Assembly (NCBI GenBank): GCA_026991215.1
Contig: JALXBY010000082.1
Location: forward strand, 2,993 to 24,578
DNA length: 21,586 nucleotides
DNA from: Anaerolineales bacterium
GTDB lineage: Bacteria > Chloroflexota > Anaerolineae > Anaerolineales > DRMV01
Direction: 5' to 3'
Position 1 is the stretch's first letter; every line of letters starts with the position of its first letter. Made by a program: the position numbers and the translations under genes. This document shows positions 14,420 to 21,586 of this stretch, piece by piece. The notes under the pieces were generated by a model. The model was not told the DNA's origin, made no database searches, and saw nothing but the letters and a program-made list of their open reading frames with translations.

Positions 14420-17400
14420 ATCGGCTCCCTCGTTCGTCTTCGGGCGCGCTTGCATCCCGTTGGATCAGCACCTGAACCCGCTGGGCACCCAGGGCCTGTT
14501 TCAATTCCTGAAGCAGGACACGAACCACATCTTGGGGGTCCGTGGTGGCCCGAAGCCGGGTGGTGATTTCCCGTACCAGGTGCTCCCGCTGTGCCCGCCG
14601 GTTGAGTTCTTCGAGCAGTTGCAACCGCTCCAGGGTCACGCTGAGTTCGCCGACCAAGTGGACCATCAGTTGCAGTTTCTCCGGCGGGATGTCCGCCTCA
14701 GGTTCTTCGAAGTCCAAACCCACCGTGCCGATGACCTGTCCACGTACCATCAGGGGAAGGATGACCAGGGTCCCGGTCCCGCGTTTGCGCAACAGTTCAC
14801 GAACCGTGGGGGTAAGCCGGGGGTCTTCGGCCACACGGGGAAGGACCAGGGGCTGCCCGGTCTGGCGCACGGTCTGGATGGCCCAGTCCCCCTCGTGGGG
14901 GAAGCGAGCGCCAATCCACGTTCGCCATTCCTCCTCAGTGCCCTCGCGGGAGGCCGTGGCTGCCAGCACGCTGTAAGCCGTGCCGGTATCGTCCTGCTCG
15001 AACAGGGCGATGCCGCAGTGCAGGCTGTCGAAGGCTTCCCGCAAGCGCCGGGCGGCATCTTGCAGCGCGGGCTGGATTTCGGTGTGCCGGGCCAGGGCGT
15101 CCAGGAAGTTGAAGAGCAGGTTGATTTCCTCGGTCCGTCGGTTGAGGTCGGCCAGCAGCGCCAGGTTGTGGAACACCGCGGAAAGCACCTGGCCCAGGGT
15201 GGCCATGATTTGTTTCTCGTTCTCGGTGAAGGGGAACTCGGCCGTGCGGGCCAAAAGCAAGACGCCGATGCGCACCCCGCCCACCCGCAAGGGGACGGCC
15301 AGCATATGCCGGTACCCGGCTTCCCACAAGGCGGGGTGGTCCGGCGTCAGGCGGCCCTCCTGGGGCAGGTTGGTCTGCAGGGCCTGTAGCGGCGGGGAAT
15401 CCTGGTCGACCCAGGCGATGGGCAGCCCCTGGGCGTACGCCTCAGGGCGGGCGTGGTGCAGGTACAGGGTCTGTTGCTCGTCGTCCCAGCGGTACAGGGC
15501 CACGCCCGTGGGCAGTTGCCAGCGCTGGTAGTTGGTGTACACGCCCTCCACGGCCTGGGTCATGGCCGTTTCCACGTCGTCGGCCCCGGCCAGGCGCACC
15601 ACCAGGTCGTGGATTTCCTGGTGGCCCTGAAGCAGGTTCTCGATTTGTTCGAAGAGGCCCGCGGTCTCCAGTGCGGCGGCCAGTTGTTCGGCCAGCACTT
15701 CCAGGATGGGTAGGTCCGCGGGGGCAAAGGCATGGGGCTGTTCCAGGCCGATTTCCAGATAGCCCCAGACCTGGCCGGAGACCACCAGGGGCAGCACCAG
15801 CCGGGTTCCTTCCTGGCCGGCCACCCAGGGGAAGCGGTCCTGCAACAAGGGTTCCCTTTCGCTCGACAAACGGCGGGCCCAATCGGTCTGCTGCCATCCG
15901 GCCATGCGGAAGGGGGAAGGCCAGCGCTCCTGCCCGGCCACCTGGGTCACTTCCTCCCGACCCGGAAGCCGCTGGAACAGGGCCACATGGGGCCACCGGA
16001 AGGTCTCCTGGATGAAGTTGGTCAGGTCCTGGGTGACCACCGCGATGGGGCGCAGGGTGGGCCGGCGGGCCATTTGCACGATGTGGTGCATCCAGGCCAG
16101 CCGGCGCTGGGAAAGGGTGAACTGCCGGGCCGTTTCCAGCGCGATGGCCAGGCGATCGACCAGGATGCGCAGCATTTCCTGTTCCCGCCGCGTCCACCGG
16201 CGGGTGGCCGGGCGTTCCAGTTCCAGCACGGCAATGGTGCGGCCATGAACGTTCAAGGGGAGATGCAGGCGATGGGGGGCCGAAGCCTCGCCTAAACGGT
16301 GTTCCCCAAAGGCCAGGGGCTGCACCTGCCGGCCCTGGAGCCGGTAACCCGGTGCCAGATACACATGGGTGAAGAACCGCCAGGCTTCCGCGGCCATCAA
16401 CGCCTGGGTGCGTTGCAACTCCCGCAGGGTCCGGGTCTGGCGCTGCAGCAGTTCCACGTTGGCCAGGGCCGCGCTCAACAGGTCCACCACGATGTGCAGG
16501 GTCTCCAGTTCCCCGGCCTGGAACGCGTGGAGCCGGGTGCTCTGGACGTCCAGCACGCCCCGCACTTCATCGCCAATGCGCAGGGGGAACACGGCTTCCG
16601 AACGGGTCTCCGGGAATTCGGGGTTGGCAAAGTAGAAGGGGTCCTGGGAGACGTCGCCGACCACTCGCTCCCGGCCGGTGTGGGCCGCGTACCCTACCAG
16701 GCCCTGCTCCCCAACCCGGAGGCGGAAGCCCTGCTGCACCAGCCGCTGCCCACCGGGGTGGCTGGAGGCCCGCATGACGGCCCAGGTGCCGGATTCGTCG
16801 ATGAGGAAGATGTTGACCGCATAGTACCCGAAGCGTTCGGCAATCAATTGCGCGGCCCGTTGCAAGAGCCGTTCCGGGTCCCGTTCCTGGGTAATCAGGC
16901 GGCCGATGTCCGCGGCGGCCACGGTCTGAGCCACCCGGCGTTGCAGGGCCAGGGTACGTTCCTGCACCTGCTGTTCCAGCCGTTGCTGGCTTTGTTGAAT
17001 TTGCTCGGCCATCACGTTGAAGACCCGGGCCGCCAGCCCGATTTCGTCTTCATGGACTTCGGGCAGTCGGACGTCCAAGTTCCCCTGGGCAAAGGCCTGC
17101 AAGGTCCCTACGAGCTGCAACAGGGGACGAAGCACCCGGCGCTGTATCAAAATGGTCTGCACCAGAACAAGAAACATCATGCCACCGGCCACCAGACCGG
17201 GTACCCAGAGGATGCGCGTCATGTCACTCAACGTGGCATACAACGCTTCTCGCCACTGGTAGTCCGCCACCCGCAGAATCGTGGTCACCCGCACGTCCAG
17301 CCGGGTGGCCAGGATTTCCAGATGTTGCGTCAGGGATTCTACGTCTTCCCAACGGCGTTCACCGGCCGCCTCTTCCAGGTACGCTGTGGTCTCATCGGCC

Positions 17401-17807
17401 TCTTTGAGGAGGAAGAGGGCTTCGGTCATCAGACGCTGCAGGGGATGTCCCGGGTTCTCGGCGATCCAGGTTTCGTATTCCTCTTCCAAGCCTCGGAGAT
17501 TGGTGCGGTGCAAACGGAGTACGGTGAGCAACCGCTGTTGAGTAGTTTTATCATCCCGTTGGTAAAAACCGTAACGGTATACATCGCCCACGATGGCTTC
17601 AATGCTCGGTCGGGCTCGCAATGCCAGCCGCAAGGGCGGTACTGCGCTCAGCGCCATCTGGACGTGCTGTCGTGCTGTCAAGGTAATTACAAGTTCGATG
17701 AGTCCAATTAGCAACGTGCCTACCAATACGGTAACCGACAGTTCCCAGAAGTACCGCCGCAGCGAACGTTTTGGTTTCCAGTGGAATTGCGTCCCATCCA
17801 TTTGCAT
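14391..17807 (-). CDS. Membrane receptor with HAMP and multiple GAF domains, no kinase (receptor 3)
   Basis: This is a 1138-residue protein. One helix at about 23-44 and another at about 201-221 flank a helical extracytoplasmic sensor region of about 155 residues. A HAMP domain and coiled coil follow (222-294). Then come a canonical GAF (294-454), a region resembling only the C-terminal half of a GAF (484-564), three more GAF-like domains (579-719, 732-884, 899-1064), and a C-terminal stretch (1072-1119) matching only the beginning of a GAF before a charged tail. No HisKA, ATPase, cyclase or methyl-accepting domain is present, so output must pass to a partner. ATG 17807 is chosen because GGGAG lies 11 nt upstream. 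TTG 17825 gives a longer reading without a ribosome site, and ATG 17801 is also possible. It overlaps the ParA gene by 29 nt. Confidence 0.88.
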   Translation of the reverse strand: MQMDGTQFHWKPKRSLRRYFWELSVTVLVGTLLIGLIELVITLTARQHVQMALSAVPPLRLALRARPSIEAIVGDVYRYGFYQRDDKTTQQRLLTVLRLHRTNLRGLEEEYETWIAENPGHPLQRLMTEALFLLKEADETTAYLEEAAGERRWEDVESLTQHLEILATRLDVRVTTILRVADYQWREALYATLSDMTRILWVPGLVAGGMMFLVLVQTILIQRRVLRPLLQLVGTLQAFAQGNLDVRLPEVHEDEIGLAARVFNVMAEQIQQSQQRLEQQVQERTLALQRRVAQTVAAADIGRLITQERDPERLLQRAAQLIAERFGYYAVNIFLIDESGTWAVMRASSHPGGQRLVQQGFRLRVGEQGLVGYAAHTGRERVVGDVSQDPFYFANPEFPETRSEAVFPLRIGDEVRGVLDVQSTRLHAFQAGELETLHIVVDLLSAALANVELLQRQTRTLRELQRTQALMAAEAWRFFTHVYLAPGYRLQGRQVQPLAFGEHRLGEASAPHRLHLPLNVHGRTIAVLELERPATRRWTRREQEMLRILVDRLAIALETARQFTLSQRRLAWMHHIVQMARRPTLRPIAVVTQDLTNFIQETFRWPHVALFQRLPGREEVTQVAGQERWPSPFRMAGWQQTDWARRLSSEREPLLQDRFPWVAGQEGTRLVLPLVVSGQVWGYLEIGLEQPHAFAPADLPILEVLAEQLAAALETAGLFEQIENLLQGHQEIHDLVVRLAGADDVETAMTQAVEGVYTNYQRWQLPTGVALYRWDDEQQTLYLHHARPEAYAQGLPIAWVDQDSPPLQALQTNLPQEGRLTPDHPALWEAGYRHMLAVPLRVGGVRIGVLLLARTAEFPFTENEKQIMATLGQVLSAVFHNLALLADLNRRTEEINLLFNFLDALARHTEIQPALQDAARRLREAFDSLHCGIALFEQDDTGTAYSVLAATASREGTEEEWRTWIGARFPHEGDWAIQTVRQTGQPLVLPRVAEDPRLTPTVRELLRKRGTGTLVILPLMVRGQVIGTVGLDFEEPEADIPPEKLQLMVHLVGELSVTLERLQLLEELNRRAQREHLVREITTRLRATTDPQDVVRVLLQELKQALGAQRVQVLIQRDASAPEDERGSRYDGATGGRA

Positions 17808-17854
17808 CGGGGTGCCATCTCCCAATTACGGGATATGCGAGTCTGGCCGGAGGC

Positions 17855-19504
17855 TCATGCTGAGGCCTTCGCGTCCTGTTCCTGGCGTGGCTCGGCTTCG
17901 CCATCCAAGGTGAAGACCAAACGGGCGTGTTCGGCCCGGAAGATTTCGGCCAGGAAGCGCAGGCTTTCCTCGATGACGTCCCGCACGTCCAGAAAGCGCC
18001 CCAAACGGTCCTCGAAGGTGCGTTGCAAGGTGCGGGATTGTTCGGCCAGCCGGGCCTGGCGCAGCATCAGGGTCGCGTACAGGGACATCAGATAATGCTG
18101 GGCCAGCTTTTGGAGCTGGGCGCGCTCTTCCTCCTGCCAGGGCCGCTCCCGGTAGAGGAGGATTTCGCCAATCTGGGTGCCGTGCAAAATCAGGGGCAGG
18201 TGGAAGGTATGGGCCTGGACGGCCTCGGGTGGCACCTGGCCCTGTTGGACGGTCACTTCCTGGCCTTCCCACATGCCTTCCAGCACCGTGGCCGTGAGCT
18301 GGCGTTGCAGGGCTTCCAGCCGGCGGGCCGTGGCTTGCAGGTCCCGGAACAGCCGAGCGTTGGCGTAGGCGGTGGCCAGCCGGTCGGCCAGCATCTGGAA
18401 AATCCGCAGGGTTTCCTCGTCGAAGGCGTTGGGTTTCTTCGACTGCACGGTCACTGCACCCAGAACCTCGCCCCGGGCCACCAGGGGGAATGCGGCTTCG
18501 GAACGGGTTTCGGGCAGGTAGGGGTTGGGGAAGTAGGTGGGGTCGGCCCGCACGTCCTGGCTTACCCGGAAGGTGCGATGTGCGATGGCCCAGGCAATCA
18601 TGGACCCACCGCCCAGGGGCAGCCGGTAGCCCTCCTGGACCATACGCCGACCGGCTTCGCCGCTGCCGGCAGCCAGGCGGGCCGCTTCCTGCTCCGGCTG
18701 CACCAGGAACACGCCTACATAGTACAGGTCGAAGGCCTGCTGCACCCGTTCTACGAAGGTCCAGAGCATCTCTTCGGGGTCCATGACCTCGCTGATGGCC
18801 TGGGCCAGTTCCGCCATGGTGCGGATTTGTCGCACCCGGTATTCCAAAAGTTCGCCCTGTTCTTCCAGCCGCTGCCGTTCCTCTTCCAGAATCTGGGTCA
18901 GCGTGTGCCCCTCTTCCAGGGCGGTTTCCAGGCGGCGCCGGTACAGGGAGAGCATCCCTTGGAGCACGAAGGATAGGAGCACCATGGTCGCGAAGGCAAA
19001 TCCCCAACGCTCTCCCGAACCCAGGGGTAAACCTGGAGGAAACCGTCTGTAGAAGTCGATGTACAGCAACGCGCCGCCCAGGAGTACAGCAATCAGGCTG
19101 TTGAGCAAACCGGCCCGCAAGGGCAGGAACACCGCGCCAAAGAACACCGCGGCGATGGCCCAAATCGTCGCCTGAATTTCATTACCGAACACCAGGCCGT
19201 TGAGCACCGCGGCCCAGTAAATCACCACCAGGCCCAGCACCACCCGTACCTGATAGGGAAGCCAGTAGGCCACCCGGCCCCAGGAAATCAAAGCGATGTA
19301 CGCGGCCATGCCCAGGTACACCCACATGAGCCAGTGCCCCCGCCACAACCACGCCCCATAAATCATCCAGGGCACACCGGCCGCGAGGAAAACAAGGAAC
19401 ATCCGCAGGAGCAGCCGTTCCTGGTAAATCCGGACAGCCAGGGTCGGGGACCCCAGTTCTTCTTGAAGTTGTTGGTCCGTTTGCGGTTGCGGGGGCTGGC
19501 TCAT
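17855..19504 (-). CDS. Six-helix membrane receptor with GAF domain, no kinase (receptor 2)
   Basis: This is a 549-residue protein. The N-terminal 190 residues hold six hydrophobic helices (about 32-53, 57-75, 86-106, 112-129, 132-148, 167-187), an integral-membrane sensor unlike those of its neighbours. A long Glu/Gln/Arg coiled coil (190-230) leads to a canonical GAF (231-386). A second-half-GAF-like region (428-481) and a C-terminal helix-helix-strand stretch (486-536) like the start of a GAF follow. No output domain is present. The start at ATG 19504 is chosen for its strong GGAGGAGG ribosome site; ATG 19531 gives a 9-residue extension that reads through that site. It lies 36 nt after receptor 1 and 47 nt before receptor 3. 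The ligand or cofactor is unknown. Confidence 0.87.
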   Translation of the reverse strand: MSQPPQPQTDQQLQEELGSPTLAVRIYQERLLLRMFLVFLAAGVPWMIYGAWLWRGHWLMWVYLGMAAYIALISWGRVAYWLPYQVRVVLGLVVIYWAAVLNGLVFGNEIQATIWAIAAVFFGAVFLPLRAGLLNSLIAVLLGGALLYIDFYRRFPPGLPLGSGERWGFAFATMVLLSFVLQGMLSLYRRRLETALEEGHTLTQILEEERQRLEEQGELLEYRVRQIRTMAELAQAISEVMDPEEMLWTFVERVQQAFDLYYVGVFLVQPEQEAARLAAGSGEAGRRMVQEGYRLPLGGGSMIAWAIAHRTFRVSQDVRADPTYFPNPYLPETRSEAAFPLVARGEVLGAVTVQSKKPNAFDEETLRIFQMLADRLATAYANARLFRDLQATARRLEALQRQLTATVLEGMWEGQEVTVQQGQVPPEAVQAHTFHLPLILHGTQIGEILLYRERPWQEEERAQLQKLAQHYLMSLYATLMLRQARLAEQSRTLQRTFEDRLGRFLDVRDVIEESLRFLAEIFRAEHARLVFTLDGEAEPRQEQDAKASA

Positions 19505-19540
19505 GCCATCCTCCTCCTTCTGGGAACCCATACCCGATGT

Positions 19541-21586
19541 TTATCCCGCGCTCTGCCCATTGGCAGGCGTTGGGCCGGGTTCGTTGGATGGCCCTTCGCT
19601 TTGGTCCGCTTGGGGCAAGTCGATTTCCGGCTCGTGCAAGCGGACCACTACGGCCTGGGCCTGGAACAGGCGCATCATCTCCCGGGCCGCCTCTTCGGTG
19701 ACCACCTGGGGATCCCACATCTCCAGGAAGTGCAGGCCCAGGTTGTGAATCCACTCCAGCCGTTGCACCTGCTGTTCCAGCCGGTTGCGGCGGATGAGGG
19801 TATACAGGCCGGCGGCCAGCCAGGGCAACAGCAGTTCCATCCAGCGGATGACGTCCTCATGGAAACGGTGGGGTTGTTCCATATCTCGCAGGGCCCAGAA
19901 CCCAAAGACGCTTCCCCCAAACCGCAGTGGCACGCCAACCCAGGATTGGGGGATGCGTCCGGTTTCGGTTCGGGGACCCAACGCGTCTTCTACCTGGCGT
20001 AGCATCTCCCGCCCATCGTGGAACAACTGGGGCCGGTTGCCCTGCATCCCCTTGCGGAGCAGGGCCTGCTCCACCGGGGAGAGCACGAAGTGGAAGGTCT
20101 CCTGGCCTTCGCGGACGAGGAACGTATGGGTGAGTTCCCCGCCGGGCTCGTCGGCGAAGCCAAAGACCATGTCCACATCCTCTTGCAACACCTCCCGGGC
20201 CATGCGCACGAACGCGCTGAGGGCCTGGCTCAGGGAGGGGGCCTGGAGCGCCTGCATCAGGAAGTCCAGGCCGCGGCGCAGGGCGCGGTTTTCGTTGGTC
20301 AAATCCGCCTGCTCCAGGAACAGGGTCAACCCCTGCAGCCCCAAGGCCACGATGTGCAGCAGGTACTCGGGGTATTCGCCCGGTGCTTCCATGCCGACCA
20401 GCACCACGCCCAAAAGTCGCCGCGGGGACCACAAGGGGAAGGCCACCAGGCCCTTCCAGCCCAGTTGTTGCATCCAGGTCCGCAGGTCCTTGGGGTACCG
20501 CTGGACGGCCCGCATGCTGCTCAGGTCGGGTTCCAGCACCCAGGATTGGTCGCGCGAGATGGGCAACACGCCCTCCAGGGTGCGCCCGGCCAGGGAAGAG
20601 GGGTGCAGCACGTGCCAGTGTTTCTCCCGGCGCACCATGACGATGGTCCGGGGCAGGTAACGCTCCAGGAAGCGGACCATCAGGAACAGGCTTTCCATCA
20701 GGTCGGTTTCCTCGTGCAGGGAACGCAGGAAGCGCAACTGGGCCCGGCTGTAGCGCTGGCCTTCGAAATGCTCCCAGAACAACCGGGCGAAGTAGAGGGC
20801 CGTGGCCAGCACCTGGGCCATGGAGAGCAGGGTTTCCTGGGGAATCGCGGCCGCATGCTCGTGCATACGGTACAGAATCAGCGCGCCCAGGGGCTGACCG
20901 TGGAACTCCAGGGGGTAAATCCAGGCCCCCACGATGTTGCCGGGCAGGGAAGCCGCGTGGGTTTCCCGGGTGAGCATCAGGGGCCGCTTGAGCCGCAGGG
21001 CCTCCTGGGTCCAGCGCAGTTCGGTGGCTTCGGAGGCCTCCAGGTCCTGGCTTGCGGGGAAGCGGCCAGAAGGCGCGGCAATGTCAGGACTCCACATCAC
21101 CAGTACCGCCTGCCAGCCCGAGGGTAGGGTGCGCTGCAATTCCTGGATGGCCCGGTGCATATAGGCCTTGAGTTCCTCGAAGGAGCGTGGGGGGTGCTCC
21201 TGCATCCACTTCCGGAGCAGTTCGGTCTGCAAGGTGCGACGCCGCACTTCGGCTTCCAGGGAGCGGTACATCCGTTCCAGAGAGGCTGCCATGTGGTTGA
21301 AGGCCTGGGCCAGCACCGCAAGTTCACCCCAGCCGTAACGGGTGGGGACCCGTACATCCCATTCCCCCTGGCTGAACCGCTGCACCTGCCGGGCCATGAG
21401 CAGCAAGGGCGCGGTGATGCGCCGGGCCAGACCATAACTCAACAAAATCAGGAACACCATCAGGCCACCGGTCAGGACGGCCGACGTGCGCAGGCCCTGC
21501 AGCACCACCGGGGTCACTTGTTGCCGCACCGAAATCCAGACCCCAAGGCCAAAGGGCTGCAGGGTGTTCTGGCTTTCCTGGAAGAC
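19541..21586 (-). CDS. Membrane receptor with HAMP and GAF-like domains, no kinase (receptor 1, 5' partial)
   Basis: The frame stays open to the window edge, so the start lies beyond 21586; 681 residues are visible. The fragment begins in the end of an extracytoplasmic domain. It then has a membrane helix (about 33-54), a HAMP domain (about 55-105, with RRITAPL at its start) and a coiled coil. Three divergent GAF-like regions follow (very roughly 150-285, 300-445, 455-610), and then a coiled coil with a half-GAF tail (about 620-665, containing LFQAQAVVVRL). The last residues are Glu/Pro-rich. No kinase, cyclase or chemoreceptor signalling tip is visible. It is the first visible gene of the signalling block, and the promoter is outside the window. 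Confidence 0.85.
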   Translation of the reverse strand, partial: VFQESQNTLQPFGLGVWISVRQQVTPVVLQGLRTSAVLTGGLMVFLILLSYGLARRITAPLLLMARQVQRFSQGEWDVRVPTRYGWGELAVLAQAFNHMAASLERMYRSLEAEVRRRTLQTELLRKWMQEHPPRSFEELKAYMHRAIQELQRTLPSGWQAVLVMWSPDIAAPSGRFPASQDLEASEATELRWTQEALRLKRPLMLTRETHAASLPGNIVGAWIYPLEFHGQPLGALILYRMHEHAAAIPQETLLSMAQVLATALYFARLFWEHFEGQRYSRAQLRFLRSLHEETDLMESLFLMVRFLERYLPRTIVMVRREKHWHVLHPSSLAGRTLEGVLPISRDQSWVLEPDLSSMRAVQRYPKDLRTWMQQLGWKGLVAFPLWSPRRLLGVVLVGMEAPGEYPEYLLHIVALGLQGLTLFLEQADLTNENRALRRGLDFLMQALQAPSLSQALSAFVRMAREVLQEDVDMVFGFADEPGGELTHTFLVREGQETFHFVLSPVEQALLRKGMQGNRPQLFHDGREMLRQVEDALGPRTETGRIPQSWVGVPLRFGGSVFGFWALRDMEQPHRFHEDVIRWMELLLPWLAAGLYTLIRRNRLEQQVQRLEWIHNLGLHFLEMWDPQVVTEEAAREMMRLFQAQAVVVRLHEPEIDLPQADQSEGPSNEPGPTPANGQSAG

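Noticed and set aside
14391..21586. Receptors as methyl-accepting chemotaxis proteins or histidine kinases
   Set aside because: HAMP and GAF regions are present, but there is no conserved chemoreceptor hairpin tip, no HisKA H-box and no N/G boxes in any of the three.

Overview
This GC-rich window reads as a bacterial chromosome segment. It most likely comes from the Chloroflexota (Anaerolineae or a relative). That is an inference from long multi-GAF signalling proteins in a series, a MOFRL-type glycerate kinase, tethered lipoprotein cytochromes c and 7-nt tandem repeats between genes. No rRNA, tRNA, CRISPR array, transposase or phage gene is visible, and no gap between genes exceeds 300 bases.

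Layout. Positions 1-734 (+ strand) hold the end of one small cytochrome c, a second complete lipoprotein cytochrome c and a strong intrinsic terminator. All else is on the minus strand, so gene order runs from high to low coordinates. First comes a signalling block (21586 to 9604): three membrane receptors built of GAF domains with no kinase or other output domain (the first is cut by the window edge), a ParA/Soj-like ATPase, and a 1351-residue soluble multi-GAF histidine kinase with two degenerate receiver domains. Receptor 3, the ParA gene and the kinase gene overlap one another by 29 and 23 nt. Next is a metabolic block (9497 to 6822): a threonine-synthase-like PLP enzyme fused to a complete receiver domain, then an EamA-type exporter. 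Last is a housekeeping block (6668 to 768): an anchored TPR protein, glycerate 2-kinase, FolC, RadA and a small two-helix membrane protein.

How the parts may work together. The receptors have no visible output of their own. They end in what looks like the first half of a GAF domain, while the kinase begins with what looks like the second half. The kinase's own receivers lack key acidic residues, whereas the receiver fused to the threonine-synthase-like enzyme has the full set. The simplest hypothesis is a signalling array: membrane receptors, organised by the ParA ATPase, control a soluble kinase that phosphorylates the enzyme-fused receiver and so couples an unknown signal to amino-acid metabolism. 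The gene order and residues are seen directly; the pathway is inferred. A hairpin between kinase and enzyme leaves it open whether they share a transcript.

The boundaries in the housekeeping block carry degenerate heptanucleotide repeat arrays. Three of them begin at or next to the stop codon of a minus-strand gene. A fourth, of different sequence, is G-rich and has strong G-quadruplex potential just upstream of the TPR gene.
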